64,000 nt of DNA from Pseudomonas sihuiensis (GTDB lineage Bacteria; Pseudomonadota; Gammaproteobacteria; Pseudomonadales; Pseudomonadaceae): NCBI RefSeq assembly GCF_900106015.1, contig NZ_LT629797.1, positions 1,860,001-1,924,000 of the forward strand. The letters run 5' to 3'. This document shows positions 52,558 to 61,944 of this stretch, piece after piece; position 1 is the first letter of the stretch; every line of letters begins with the position of its first letter. The notes beneath the pieces are model-generated. The model saw nothing but the letters and a program-made list of their open reading frames with translations. It had not been told where the DNA came from and did no database searches. The translations under genes were made by a program, and so were the position numbers.

Positions 52558-54687
52558 TCAGTTCTGGCCAACCGTAGCGACTATGGTGACCTGCTTGTTG
52601 TCCGGAATTTCCTGGTAGGCCAACACGTGCATGCTGGGTACCGCCAGCCGCGCGAAGCGCGACAACATCGCCCGGACCGGTCCGGCCACCAGTAGAATCA
52701 CCGGCTTGCCGAGCATTTCCTGGCGCTGCGCCGCTTCCACCAGGGAACGCTGCAGCTTCTCGGCCATGCCCGGTTCGAGGAGGATGCCATCCTCACCGCC
52801 CTGACCGGCCTTCTGCAGACTGTTGAGCAAGATCTGTTCCAACCTTGGCTCGAGGGTTATCACAGGCAGCTCCGGCTCTAGTCCCACGATGCCTTGCACG
52901 ACGGCACGGGCCAGCGACACGCGCACCGCGGCGACCATCGCGGCGGGATCTTGACTCTTCGGCGCGACGTTGGCGATGGCCTCGGCGATGGTGCGGATGT
53001 CGCGCACCGGCACCTGCTCCTGGAGCAGCGCCTGCAGCACCTTGAGCAGGGTCGACAGCGATACCAGACCCGGCACCAACTCCTCGGCCAGCTTCGGCGA
53101 ACTCTTGGCCAGCAATTGCATCAGCTGCTGCACTTCCTCGTGCCCCAGCAGCTCGTGGGCATGCTTGTGCAGGATCTGATTGAGGTGAGTGGCGACCACG
53201 GTACTGGCATCGACCACGGTATAGCCCAGCGACTGCGCCTGATCGCGCTGAGTGGGGTCGATCCACACGGCCTCCAGACCGAACGCCGGATCCTTGGCGG
53301 CGATGCCATTGAGCGGGCCGAACACCTGGCCGGGGTTGATCGCCAGTTCGCGATCCGGATACACCTCGGCCTCGGCCACGCTGACGCCCATGAGCGTCAA
53401 GCGGTAGGCGTTGGGCGCCAGATCGAGGTTGTCGCGAATATGCACCGAGGGCATGAGAAAGCCCATTTCCTGAGACAGCTTCTTGCGCACACCCTTGATT
53501 CGCGCCAGCAGCTGGCCACCCTGGTTGCGATCGACCAGCGGAATCAGCCGGTAACCAACCTCCAGGCCGACCATGTCCACCGGGGTGACGTCGTCCCAGC
53601 CCAGTTCCTTGACCTCCTGCGCCTTCTGCGCCGGCAGCAGCTCCTGTTGGCGCTGTACCTCCTTGACCTCCTCTTCCTTGGTCTTGCGCTGCTTGTTGGC
53701 GATCCAGTAGGCGGCGCCAGCGGCCACCAGGCCCAGGCTGATAAAAGAGAAATGCGGCATGCCGGGCACCAGACCCATGGCAATCATGATCGCCGCCGCC
53801 ACCGCCAACGCCCGCGGCGAAGCGAACATCTGCCGGTTGACCTGGGCGCCCATGTCCTCGGAGCTGGAAACACGGGTCACCATCACTGCGGCGGCGGTGG
53901 ACAGCAGCAGGGAGGGAATCTGCGCCACCAGGCCGTCGCCGATGGTCAGCAGGGTGTAGACCTTGCCCGCCTCGGCGAACGGCAGGCCGTGCTGCAGCAC
54001 GCCGATGGCGATACCGCCGATGAGGTTGATGAACAGAATCAGCAGGCCGGCGATGGCGTCGCCGCGGACGAACTTGCTGGCACCGTCCATCGAGCCGTAG
54101 AAATCTGCCTCCTGCGCCACTTCACTGCGGCGTTTCTTGGCTTCGTTCTGATCGATCAGGCCAGCATTGAGGTCGGCGTCGATAGCCATCTGCTTGCCAG
54201 GCATGGCATCGAGGGTGAAGCGCGCGCTCACTTCGGAAATCCGTCCGGCACCCTTGGTGACCACCACGAAGTTGATGATCATGAGGATGGCGAACACCAC
54301 GATACCGACCACGTAGTTACCGCCGATCACCACCTCACCGAAGGCCTGGATCACCTGCCCCGCCGCGCCGTGGCCCTCGTGGCCGTTGAGCAGCACCACG
54401 CGGGTCGAAGCCACGTTCAGCGCCAGACGCAACAACGTGGCCGCCAGCAGGATGGTAGGGAACACGGCGAAATCCAGCGGTCGCAACGCATAGATGCTGA
54501 CCAGCAGCACGACGATGGACAGCGCGATGCTGAAGGTGAACAGAGTGTCGAGCAGAAACGGCGGGATCGGCAGCATGACCATGCCGAGCATGACCAGCAG
54601 CAGCAGGGGGATACCCAGGTTGCCGTGGCGCAAACCTGCAAGGTTGCTGCGTACGTCACCGATTAGCTGTGCGCGATCTACTGCCAC
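52558..54687 (-). CDS. flhA: Flagellar export gate protein FlhA
   Basis: A 709-aa gate of the flagellar type III export apparatus, with eight N-terminal membrane spans (to about residue 330) and a cytoplasmic substrate-docking domain. The FHIPEP-type signature LNVASTRVVLLNGHEG...AFGEVVIGGNYVVG is near residues 85-125. I favour the GTG at 54687 (VAVDRAQLIGDVRSN), where family similarity starts, over the ATG at 54705. First gene of flhA-flhF-fleN-fliA behind a sigma-54 promoter match. Confidence 0.95.
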   Translation of the reverse strand: MAVDRAQLIGDVRSNLAGLRHGNLGIPLLLLVMLGMVMLPIPPFLLDTLFTFSIALSIVVLLVSIYALRPLDFAVFPTILLAATLLRLALNVASTRVVLLNGHEGHGAAGQVIQAFGEVVIGGNYVVGIVVFAILMIINFVVVTKGAGRISEVSARFTLDAMPGKQMAIDADLNAGLIDQNEAKKRRSEVAQEADFYGSMDGASKFVRGDAIAGLLILFINLIGGIAIGVLQHGLPFAEAGKVYTLLTIGDGLVAQIPSLLLSTAAAVMVTRVSSSEDMGAQVNRQMFASPRALAVAAAIMIAMGLVPGMPHFSFISLGLVAAGAAYWIANKQRKTKEEEVKEVQRQQELLPAQKAQEVKELGWDDVTPVDMVGLEVGYRLIPLVDRNQGGQLLARIKGVRKKLSQEMGFLMPSVHIRDNLDLAPNAYRLTLMGVSVAEAEVYPDRELAINPGQVFGPLNGIAAKDPAFGLEAVWIDPTQRDQAQSLGYTVVDASTVVATHLNQILHKHAHELLGHEEVQQLMQLLAKSSPKLAEELVPGLVSLSTLLKVLQALLQEQVPVRDIRTIAEAIANVAPKSQDPAAMVAAVRVSLARAVVQGIVGLEPELPVITLEPRLEQILLNSLQKAGQGGEDGILLEPGMAEKLQRSLVEAAQRQEMLGKPVILLVAGPVRAMLSRFARLAVPSMHVLAYQEIPDNKQVTIVATVGQN

Positions 54688-54744
54688 GTCCCTACCCCAA
54701 ACCATTCAATCTTTTGACGCGAAAGTGCGTCCTGAAGGGGTAAT

Positions 54745-54760
54745 GGCAAGAAGCGTTCCA
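54745..54760 (-). promoter_or_regulatory. Sigma-54 (RpoN) promoter of flhA
   Basis: On the minus strand TGGAACGCTTCTTGCC matches TGGCACG-N4-TTGCW with one change in the -24 box, 57 bp upstream of the flhA GTG. Confidence 0.7.
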
Positions 54761-54790
54761 TAAATGACAGGGCAGCGCCCAAGACGCACG

Positions 54791-55927
54791 TTACGAATCA
54801 CGACGCAGATCTGGCGGGATGGGCAAATCCGGTAACGGGCCGGGGCGCTTGCCCTTGCCGGCCTGGTACTGACGCAGCTGATAGACGTAGGCCAGCACCT
54901 GCGCCACCGCCAGATAGAGACCGGCGGGGATTTCCTGATCGAGCTCGGTAGAGTAGTAAACGGCCCGCGCCAGCCCCGGTGATTCCAACACCATCACCTT
55001 GTGCTCCTGGGCGATCTCACGAATCTTCAGCGCCAGGAAGTCGCCGCCCTTGGCCAGCAACAGCGGCGCCCCTCCCTTCTCCGGGTCGTACTTGAGCGCC
55101 ACGGCGAAGTGCGTCGGGTTGGTAATCACCACATCGGCCTGCGGTACGGCCTGCATCATGCGGCGTTCAGCCATTTCACGCTGCAACTGACGAATGCGTC
55201 CCTTGACCTCGGGTTTGCCCTCGGTGTCCTTGTACTCGTCGCGCACCTCCTGCTTGGTCATCTTCAGCTTCTGCTTGTGACTCCACAGCTGGAATGGCGC
55301 ATCCACGGCGGCGATCAGGATCAGGCCACAGGACAGCCAAAAAGCGCTCCAGCCGACCACCTTCAGACTGTGCAGGATGGCCGGCTCGATGGGCTCATTG
55401 GCGATGGCCAGCAAATCGTCCTGATCCACCGAAAGTACCACCAGCGCCACGGCGAGGATGACCAGGAACTTGGCCAACGCTTTGAGCAACTCGACCAGCG
55501 CCTGAACCGAGAACATGCGTTTGAGCCCCGCCAGCGGATTCATCCGACTGGCCTTGGGCTGCAGTGCTTCCGTGGAAAATAGCCAGCCGCCCAAAGCGAT
55601 GGGGCCGACGATAGAGGCGATCAGCAAGGCGATCAAGAATGGCTGCATCGCCAGCAGGGCTTCCTTGCCGGAAGCCAGCAGGTAAAGCGCCATGCTGCGC
55701 TCGCTCATCAACACCTCACGCGGCAGGCTGAAATTGCCGCGCATGATGTCCATCAGCACGTTGCCCATGTAGGCACCGAAGATAATCAGGGCCATGGTGC
55801 CGGTGAGGGTGACCGCCAGGGTATTGAGCTCCTTGGAACGGGCGATCTGGCCTTTCTTGCGCGACTCTTCAAGTCGCTTGCCTGTGGGTTCCTCGCTTTT
55901 GTCGGCACCGCTCTCGCTTTCGGCCAT
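54791..55927 (-). CDS. flhB: Flagellar export switch protein FlhB
   Basis: A 378-aa export-gate protein with four membrane spans (about 30-210) and a cytoplasmic domain carrying the autocleavage site N270-P271-T272-H273 (VVITNPTHFAVALKYD). Cleavage switches export from hook to filament substrates with FliK. A soluble homologue of its C-terminal part is encoded at 38756. Last gene of the fliL-to-flhB operon. Confidence 0.97.
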   Translation of the reverse strand: MAESESGADKSEEPTGKRLEESRKKGQIARSKELNTLAVTLTGTMALIIFGAYMGNVLMDIMRGNFSLPREVLMSERSMALYLLASGKEALLAMQPFLIALLIASIVGPIALGGWLFSTEALQPKASRMNPLAGLKRMFSVQALVELLKALAKFLVILAVALVVLSVDQDDLLAIANEPIEPAILHSLKVVGWSAFWLSCGLILIAAVDAPFQLWSHKQKLKMTKQEVRDEYKDTEGKPEVKGRIRQLQREMAERRMMQAVPQADVVITNPTHFAVALKYDPEKGGAPLLLAKGGDFLALKIREIAQEHKVMVLESPGLARAVYYSTELDQEIPAGLYLAVAQVLAYVYQLRQYQAGKGKRPGPLPDLPIPPDLRRDS

Positions 55928-55929
55928 GG

Positions 55930-56706
55930 CTACCTCACCAGAGCGAATTCACCCAGCTGCTGCAAAGCATCGCTGGCCAGCGCCTGGAACAGGCTGCCGA
56001 AATCGGAAAGGCTGATCCAGTAGATCACCAGGCCCAGGGCCAGCGTCAACGGGAAACCGATGGAAAAGATATTGAGCTGTGGCGCTGCGCGCGTCATCAC
56101 GCCAAATGCCAGGTTGATCACCAGCAACGCAGTCACTGCCGGCAAGGTCAACAGCAGGCCCGCGCCGATCACCCAACTCAGCTTGCCCGCCAGTGTCCAG
56201 TAATGGTTGACCATGAAACCCTGGCCGTAAGGCAAGGTGACGAAACTCTCCGCCAGAATCTCCAACGCCACCAGATGACCGTTGATCGCCAGAAACAGCA
56301 GGGTCACCAGCATCAGCATGAACTGGCCAAGCACCGGCACCGACACGCCATTGGTCGGGTCCACCATGGAGGCGAAGCCCAGGCCCATCTGCATGGCGAT
56401 AATCTGCCCGGCCACGGCAAACAGGTGGAAGAACAACTGCAGGATGAAGCCGAACATGGCGCCGATCAGCACCTGTTCAAGTATCAGCAACAGACTGCGC
56501 AAGTTCAGCGCATCAACCTGCGGCATCGGCGGCAATACCGGCACCAGCACGATGGTGATGGCCAGCGCCAGATACAGGCGCACACGGGTCGGAACCAGTT
56601 GGGTGCCGATGATCGGCATGACCATCAACATCGCGGCGATGCGGAACAACGGCAGCAGAAACTGGCCCACCCAGCTGCTGATCTGCGCATCGCTCAACTC
56701 CAACAT
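55930..56706 (-). CDS. fliR: Flagellar export protein FliR
   Basis: A 258-aa integral membrane component of the export gate with about six spans, starting SWVGQFLLPLFRIAAMLMVMPIIG. Two bp before flhB. Confidence 0.95.
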   Translation of the reverse strand: MLELSDAQISSWVGQFLLPLFRIAAMLMVMPIIGTQLVPTRVRLYLALAITIVLVPVLPPMPQVDALNLRSLLLILEQVLIGAMFGFILQLFFHLFAVAGQIIAMQMGLGFASMVDPTNGVSVPVLGQFMLMLVTLLFLAINGHLVALEILAESFVTLPYGQGFMVNHYWTLAGKLSWVIGAGLLLTLPAVTALLVINLAFGVMTRAAPQLNIFSIGFPLTLALGLVIYWISLSDFGSLFQALASDALQQLGEFALVR

Positions 56707-56713
56707 GGCACCC

Positions 56714-56983
56714 TCAGCCGATCAGGTAGGGAATGTTCTGGATCAGCGTCTGGGTGTACTCCATCAGCTGACTGACCAGCCAGGGGCCGGCCCAGATCAG
56801 GGTAACCAGCATCACGATCAGGCGCGGCAGGAAGCTCAGCGTCTGTTCGTTGATTTGCGTGGCCGCCTGGAACATGGCCACGATCAACCCCACCACCAGA
56901 CTCGGCACCACGGCCAGACCGACGATCAGCACGATCAGCCAGAGCGCTTCACGAAACAGATCAACCGCAACCTCGGGAGTCAT
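56714..56983 (-). CDS. fliQ: Flagellar export protein FliQ
   Basis: An 89-aa two-span export-gate subunit beginning MTPEVAVDLFREALWLIVLI. I place the start at ATG 56983, preceded by GAGG; an adjacent ATG at 56986 is also possible. Length matches the family. Confidence 0.95.
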   Translation of the reverse strand: MTPEVAVDLFREALWLIVLIVGLAVVPSLVVGLIVAMFQAATQINEQTLSFLPRLIVMLVTLIWAGPWLVSQLMEYTQTLIQNIPYLIG

Positions 56984-56994
56984 CATGAGCCTCG

Positions 56995-57780
56995 CTATAA
57001 GGTGCCGAAACTGGCGGCCAGTGTGCCCATGATCAGCGCCCAACCATCGACCAGGACGAACAGCATGATCTTGAACGGCAAGGAGATGATCAGTGGCGAG
57101 AGCATCATCATGCCCATTGCCATGAGGATACTGGCGACCACCATGTCGATGATCAGAAACGGAATGAAGATCATGAAGCCGATCTGGAACGCGGTCTTCA
57201 ACTCGGAGGTGACGAACGCCGGCACCAGAATGGTCAACGGCACGTCCTCCACGCTGGCCAGGTCGGTGCGTTTGGACAGTCGCACGAACAGTTCCAGGTC
57301 GCTCTCACGGGTCTGCGCCAGCATGAAGTCGCGAATCGGCACCTCTGCCCGGCTCAGCGCTTCTTGAGCGATGATTTCCTCGTTCAGGTAGGGCTGCAGG
57401 GCATCGGTGTTAATCCGGTCGAAGATCGGCGCCATGATGAACATCGTCAGAAACAGCGCCAGGCCAACGAGAATCTGGTTCGAGGGGGTCTGCTGCAGAC
57501 CCAGGGCCTGACGCAGAATGGAAAAGACGATGATGATCCGCGTGAAGCTGGTCATCAGCATGACGAACGCCGGGATGAAACTCAGCGCCGTCATGATCAG
57601 CAAAATCTGCAGGCTGACCGAATATTCCTGCTGCCCCTCGGCATCCGTCGACAGGGTAATGGCCGGGATCGACAATGGGTTGCTGCCCTGCTGAATCAGC
57701 GAACTGGTACCCGGCGGATCTTCGGCGAACGCCAGTGAAGCAGCCAGGCTCAGCAGCACTACCAGCAACAAACGCAACAT
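56995..57780 (-). CDS. fliP: Flagellar export protein FliP
   Basis: A 261-aa core export-gate protein with a cleavable signal peptide (residues 1-19, ending AFA) and four spans. Family segments are [35 protein letters not shown] near residue 55 and [32 protein letters not shown] near residue 200. Overlaps the fliO stop by one base (TGATG). Confidence 0.96.
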   Translation of the reverse strand: MLRLLLVVLLSLAASLAFAEDPPGTSSLIQQGSNPLSIPAITLSTDAEGQQEYSVSLQILLIMTALSFIPAFVMLMTSFTRIIIVFSILRQALGLQQTPSNQILVGLALFLTMFIMAPIFDRINTDALQPYLNEEIIAQEALSRAEVPIRDFMLAQTRESDLELFVRLSKRTDLASVEDVPLTILVPAFVTSELKTAFQIGFMIFIPFLIIDMVVASILMAMGMMMLSPLIISLPFKIMLFVLVDGWALIMGTLAASFGTL

Positions 57781-58211
57781 CAGGATTTGTCCTTCTGATC
57801 CTTGCCCAGCAGCTCCATCAGGCGCTGGGCGAACTCCGGCGTAGCGGGCTCGGCATCGGACAGGTGCACGGGCTCCTTGAGCACATGCAGAGGTGCGATA
57901 CGTCCGGCAGACAATCCCAGCAGAATCTGCTCGTTGCCCACCTGCACCAGCACCAGGCGATCACGCGGCCCCAGCGGTTGCGTGGCCAACAGCTTGATCA
58001 CCTGCCCGCTGCGTGGCGCCAGTTGCTGCACGCGGCGTAGCAGCCAGGCCAGGACGAAGATCAGGCCGATGACCAGCAGCAACCCCAGCAGCAACTGCCC
58101 CAACTGGCCGGCCACATCGCTGCCGGCCATGGGCGTGGCGGCCTTGTCCGCAGGCTCGGCTGCCAGCGCAAACCCGGGCAGCGCAAGCAACAACGCTAAA
58201 AGTCGGGCCAT
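57780..58211 (-). CDS. fliO: Flagellar protein FliO
   Basis: A 143-aa protein with a signal-peptide-like start, one span (about 38-60) and a small cytoplasmic domain ([28 protein letters not shown]). FliO stabilises the FliP ring during assembly. Between fliN and fliP. Confidence 0.92.
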   Translation of the reverse strand: MARLLALLLALPGFALAAEPADKAATPMAGSDVAGQLGQLLLGLLLVIGLIFVLAWLLRRVQQLAPRSGQVIKLLATQPLGPRDRLVLVQVGNEQILLGLSAGRIAPLHVLKEPVHLSDAEPATPEFAQRLMELLGKDQKDKS

Positions 58212-58213
58212 GA

Positions 58214-58690
58214 TCAGCGCAGCTTCTTGATACGTTCGCTGGGGCTGATCACGTCCGTCAGGCGGATGCCGAACTTCTCGTTGACCACCACCACCTCGCC
58301 GTGAGCGATCAGGGTGCCGTTGACCAGCACATCGAGCGGCTCACCAGCCAGGCGATCCAACTCGATCACCGAGCCCTGGTTGAGCTGCAGCAGGTTGCGG
58401 ATGGTGATATCGGTATTGCCGACCTCCATGGAAATGGACACCGGAATGTCGAGAATCACATCCAGGTTCGGCCCTTCGAGATTGACCGGCAGGTTGCTGG
58501 TGGGGGGCGCGCTACCGAACTCTTCCATCGGCGCACGCGGCGCTGCAGGTTGCGCCGCCTGAGCGGCACCCTGCCCGGCCAGCATGGCATCGATATCGTC
58601 CTGACCTGCATCACCTGCCTCGGCCAGCGCCGCGGCCCATTCATCGGCCAGTGCCTGCTCCTCGGGGGAGGTGTTCTCTTCGTCTGCCAT
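58214..58690 (-). CDS. fliN: Flagellar motor switch protein FliN
   Basis: A 158-aa C-ring protein. The N-terminal half is acidic and Ala/Pro-rich; the conserved SpoA/SPOA domain occupies about 75-155 (LDVILDIPVSISMEVGNTDITIRNLLQLNQGSVIELDRLAGEPLDVLVNG). Binds FliM and CheY-P. Confidence 0.95.
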   Translation of the reverse strand: MADEENTSPEEQALADEWAAALAEAGDAGQDDIDAMLAGQGAAQAAQPAAPRAPMEEFGSAPPTSNLPVNLEGPNLDVILDIPVSISMEVGNTDITIRNLLQLNQGSVIELDRLAGEPLDVLVNGTLIAHGEVVVVNEKFGIRLTDVISPSERIKKLR

Positions 58691-58760
58691 CGTCGTTCCT
58701 CGCCTGGCTTCAGCTATTCGCTCACATCGGGCCTAGCGGCCCTGAAGCATGACCAGCACT

Positions 58761-59732
58761 TCAGCGCTGGCGTTCGATTGGTTCCAGCACCTGCAGGGCC
58801 AGATTGCCCTTGTGTGCGCCTAGTTTGACCTTGAAAGTCGGTACGCCATTAGCACGCATGACCACATGCTCCGGCAATTCCACCGGAATCACATCGCCCG
58901 GCTGCATGTGCAGGATGTCGCGCAACTTCAACTGGCGGCGCGCGACCGTGGCCGCGAGCGGCACGCTGACATCGAGGATGTCCTCACGCAGCGCCTTGAT
59001 CCAGCGCTCGTCCTGATCGTCGACATCGGACTGAAAGCCGGCATCGAGCATCTCGCGGATCGGTTCGATCATCGAGTACGGCATGGTGATATGCAGGTCA
59101 CCACCACCGCCGTCGAGCTCGATATGGAAGGTCGACACCACCACCACTTCACTGGGGCTGACGATATTGGCCAGCGCCGGATTGACCTCGGAGTTGACGT
59201 ACTCGAAGTTGATATCCATCACCGCGTGCCAGGCCTCACGCAGGTCGACGAACGCCTGGTCGAGCACCATGCGCACCACGCGCAGTTCGGTGGGGGTGAA
59301 CTCGCGCCCCTCGATCTTGGCGTGACGGCCGTCACCGCCAAAGAAATTGTCGACCAGCTTGAATACCAACTTGGCATCGAGGATGAACAGACCGGTGCCG
59401 CGCAACGGCTTCATCTTCACCAGGTTGAGACTGGTAGGCACGTACAGCGAATGCACGTATTCGCCGAACTTCATCACCTGCACACCACCGACGGCGACGT
59501 CGGCCGAGCGGCGCAGCAGGTTGAACATGCTGATGCGGGTATAACGGGCAAAGCGCTCGTTGATCATCTCCAGCGTCGGCATGCGCCCACGGACGATACG
59601 ATCCTGACTGGTCAGGTCATATTGCTTGACGCTACCCGGCTCGGCAGCGTCCTCGGTTTCCACCAGGCCGTCATCGACGCCATGCAACAGCGCATCGATC
59701 TCGTCCTGGGAAAGCAGGTCTTGCACGGCCAT
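58761..59732 (-). CDS. fliM: Flagellar motor switch protein FliM
   Basis: A 323-aa C-ring protein. The N-terminal CheY-P-binding motif LLSQDEIDALLHGV is at residues 5-18, the middle CheC-like domain at about 45-230 and the C-terminal SPOA domain at about 245-320. Lies 12 bp after fliL. Confidence 0.96.
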   Translation of the reverse strand: MAVQDLLSQDEIDALLHGVDDGLVETEDAAEPGSVKQYDLTSQDRIVRGRMPTLEMINERFARYTRISMFNLLRRSADVAVGGVQVMKFGEYVHSLYVPTSLNLVKMKPLRGTGLFILDAKLVFKLVDNFFGGDGRHAKIEGREFTPTELRVVRMVLDQAFVDLREAWHAVMDINFEYVNSEVNPALANIVSPSEVVVVSTFHIELDGGGGDLHITMPYSMIEPIREMLDAGFQSDVDDQDERWIKALREDILDVSVPLAATVARRQLKLRDILHMQPGDVIPVELPEHVVMRANGVPTFKVKLGAHKGNLALQVLEPIERQR

Positions 59733-59744
59733 CTTCGGCTCCCG

Positions 59745-60266
59745 CTACTGCAACACGAAATTGGTGAACAGCACCTGCTCGACCACAGTGCTGCCGGTTT
59801 CTTTCTGCGCCAGCTCCTGCACGCTGGCCAGCGCCTGCTGCAACAGCATTTCCTTGCCCAGCGGTGTTTGCAGCACGGCGAAGTCCTGACCGGAGAGCAG
59901 CATCACCAGGCGATTACGCAGTACCGGCATGTGTACCTTGAGCTTCTCCATCCCTGCGGCATCGCGACTCATCAGGGCCATGCTCACCTGCAGGTAGCGG
60001 GTGCGATTCTGATAATTGAAATTGACCACGAAGGCCGGCATCAGATCCTGGTAGATGGCCGGCTGGCGCACTGGAGCCGCCGGTGCCGCGGCCTCTGCGG
60101 GCTCAGCCGCCTCGCTCTTGTCGCCCTTGCTGAGAATGAACCAGGTGCCGCCCACGGAAAGGCCGACGGCCAGAAGCAGGCCCACCACGATCAGGATGAT
60201 CAGTTTGAGCTTGCTCTTGCCGGCGGGTTGTCCGTCGACAGCCGGTGCCGCTTCTTTCTTAGCCAT
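59745..60266 (-). CDS. fliL: Flagellar basal-body protein FliL
   Basis: A 173-aa stator-associated protein with a short cytoplasmic tail, one span (about 22-44) and a periplasmic SPFH-like domain ending in TNFVLQ. First gene of fliLMNOPQR-flhB, behind a sigma-54 promoter match (60316-60331). Confidence 0.95.
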   Translation of the reverse strand: MAKKEAAPAVDGQPAGKSKLKLIILIVVGLLLAVGLSVGGTWFILSKGDKSEAAEPAEAAAPAAPVRQPAIYQDLMPAFVVNFNYQNRTRYLQVSMALMSRDAAGMEKLKVHMPVLRNRLVMLLSGQDFAVLQTPLGKEMLLQQALASVQELAQKETGSTVVEQVLFTNFVLQ

Positions 60267-60315
60267 GCCAATAATCCGTCAGTACCTACGTTCTTTCCGC
60301 ATTCAAAGGGTTAAG

Positions 60316-60331
60316 AGCAAGTGTTATGCCA
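60316..60331 (-). promoter_or_regulatory. Sigma-54 (RpoN) promoter of fliL
   Basis: On the minus strand TGGCATAACACTTGCT matches TGGCACG-N4-TTGCW (GG and GC cores intact), 50 bp upstream of fliL. Confidence 0.7.
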
Positions 60332-60354
60332 GCAGATGAGCTGACTTGTCTAAC

Positions 60355-60492
60355 AGGCTGTTGAAAAACTATCTGCGTTGCCACTGCTGCGTTAAAAACA
60401 GGCTCAAAATGCTCATTTACAGCTCGTAAACTCCGCTTTTTCGCCTATTTTTGCCTTGCATTGGCTGCCTCGCCTACGTTTTTCAACGGCCT
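60355..60492 (+). repeat. MITE-like element, copy 2, upstream of fliL
   Basis: Terminal inverted repeats AGGCTGTTGAAAAAC and AGGCCGTTGAAAAAC, read inward, enclose a core closely matching the element inside ccmH (31556-31706). It sits about 24 bp upstream of the fliL -24 box. With a GC hairpin at 60552 it fills the 384-bp fliL/fliK gap, where no gene is seen. Confidence 0.8.
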
Positions 60493-60551
60493 GCTAACTC
60501 CGGGCTGCGGATTTAACAGCGCCGCGCCCTTGCTGTCACCCAAAATACATG

Positions 60552-60580
60552 CGCCCGGGCACCTTTCGATGACCCGGGCG
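60552..60580 (-). terminator. Possible terminator after fliK
   Basis: CGCCCGGG and CCCGGGCG form a stem 71 bp past the fliK stop. On the minus strand only a weak ATGTATTTTG tract follows. Confidence 0.4.
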
Positions 60581-60650
60581 AATGCAAGTCTAGCGGAGCA
60601 ACGCCCATCGTCGGGCCATGCCGTGTAACGCCATCCGGTGCGCGTGCCAC

Positions 60651-61877
60651 TCAGGCGTAATAGTCAACCAGCCCACGACCGGCAACCAGGCGCTCGCCAT
60701 GCACCTCCTGCTGAACACCCGTGAGCAATTCCTCACTGCCCAGTCGCTCATCGCGTCCAGCCGCACTGCCACGCCCCCCCTCGCCCTGCCCTTGCCAGCC
60801 GCGATTGAGCGACTGATCGGAAACATTGGCGTCAGCCAGGTTCATACCCTGCTGAGCGAACAGCTCACGCAGGCGATGCATCTGACCTTCCAGCGCATCA
60901 CGCACCCCGGCATTGGGGCTGGCAAACGTCACCTGGGCCTGATCCTGAGACAGATTCACCCGCACTTCGAGACGCCCAAGATCGGCAGGGTCCAGCTGAA
61001 TCTCAGCCGACTTGAGGTTCTGACTGGACAGCCACATGACACGATCCACCACCGCCTCGCTCCAGCCGCCCTGTTGCATGGCGACCGGCTGACCGGGTAC
61101 CAGTGGCAGGCGTTGCGCGGCGCCAGCCTGATGGTTGAGCGCCTGCGTCAGCGCATTGAGCTTGCTGACGAACTGATCCGGGCGATTGGGCTGCACGCTG
61201 TCCTTGAGGCTTTCCAATGCTTCCTTGGTCAGGCTTTCCAGCGGCAGCTCAAGCATCGACTCCTCGCTGCTCTCAGCAAGCGGCTCGCCCTTGCCCATGG
61301 CTGCCATGGCGGCGGCGAAATCCGTACTGGTCGCCACTCGGGTACTTTTGGCCGCTGCATCCTGTGGTGCCTGGGCCTTGCCTGCCTCCTCCATCGACTG
61401 CTTGAGCAGCGCCAGTGGGTCGAGCGCATCATTTTCCAGCACAGGCTCGCCCTGCTCGGCGGCAGCCGGGGCGGCGCCGCTAATGATCAAAGCCGGCACA
61501 TCCGACGCCACTTCGGCTAACGGAGCCTCCTCCAGCGGAACCTGAATACCACCCAGCGCCATCGCCAGAAGTGGATCGAGCTCTTCTTCCCCCCCTTCCT
61601 GGGCCGGCAAGGAGTTGCCGGGCGCGGCAACCACAGGCTGCTCGGCGGCAGCCGGGGCAGCCTCGGTTTCTTCCCTGGCGGTATCAGCGCTCTGCTCCGG
61701 GCTGGTTTTATCAGTGCTGCCAGCACCCTCGCCAGGCTTGGCCTGACGCTCCCTTGCATAGACCTCGGCAAAGCTGGAAGCACCGTTATTCCTGGGTTCC
61801 AGCGCTTTGGCCGGCTGCTTCGCTTTGCTCTTCACCTCAGGCGTAGCCTGCAGGCGTAGGTCGGGCAACGCGGACAT
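60651..61877 (-). CDS. fliK: Flagellar hook-length control protein FliK
   Basis: A 408-aa secreted ruler protein. The N-terminal two thirds are Ala/Glu/Pro-rich and unstructured. The conserved Flg_hook domain is at about residues 270-350 (VMWLSSQNLKSAEIQLDPADLGRLEVRVNLSQDQAQVTF), and a glycine-rich tail follows. It signals FlhB to switch substrates. It is a separate unit with its own sigma-54 promoter match. A second FliK-like gene is at 37230. Confidence 0.93.
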   Translation of the reverse strand: MSALPDLRLQATPEVKSKAKQPAKALEPRNNGASSFAEVYARERQAKPGEGAGSTDKTSPEQSADTAREETEAAPAAAEQPVVAAPGNSLPAQEGGEEELDPLLAMALGGIQVPLEEAPLAEVASDVPALIISGAAPAAAEQGEPVLENDALDPLALLKQSMEEAGKAQAPQDAAAKSTRVATSTDFAAAMAAMGKGEPLAESSEESMLELPLESLTKEALESLKDSVQPNRPDQFVSKLNALTQALNHQAGAAQRLPLVPGQPVAMQQGGWSEAVVDRVMWLSSQNLKSAEIQLDPADLGRLEVRVNLSQDQAQVTFASPNAGVRDALEGQMHRLRELFAQQGMNLADANVSDQSLNRGWQGQGEGGRGSAAGRDERLGSEELLTGVQQEVHGERLVAGRGLVDYYA

Positions 61878-61913
61878 GGACGCTCTCCGTCTGATGGGTC
61901 GTGACAGGACCAG

Positions 61914-61929
61914 AGCAAAGGGCGGGCCA
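61914..61929 (-). promoter_or_regulatory. Sigma-54 (RpoN) promoter of fliK
   Basis: On the minus strand TGGCCCGCCCTTTGCT matches TGGCACG-N4-TTGCW with one change, 37 bp upstream of the fliK ATG. Confidence 0.72.
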
Positions 61930-61944
61930 ACTCGTGAAAAGGCG

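Noticed and set aside
52894..54666. 590-codon plus-strand frame opposite flhA
   Set aside because: His/Gln/Asp-rich shadow product typical of antisense high-GC frames; flhA is certain.
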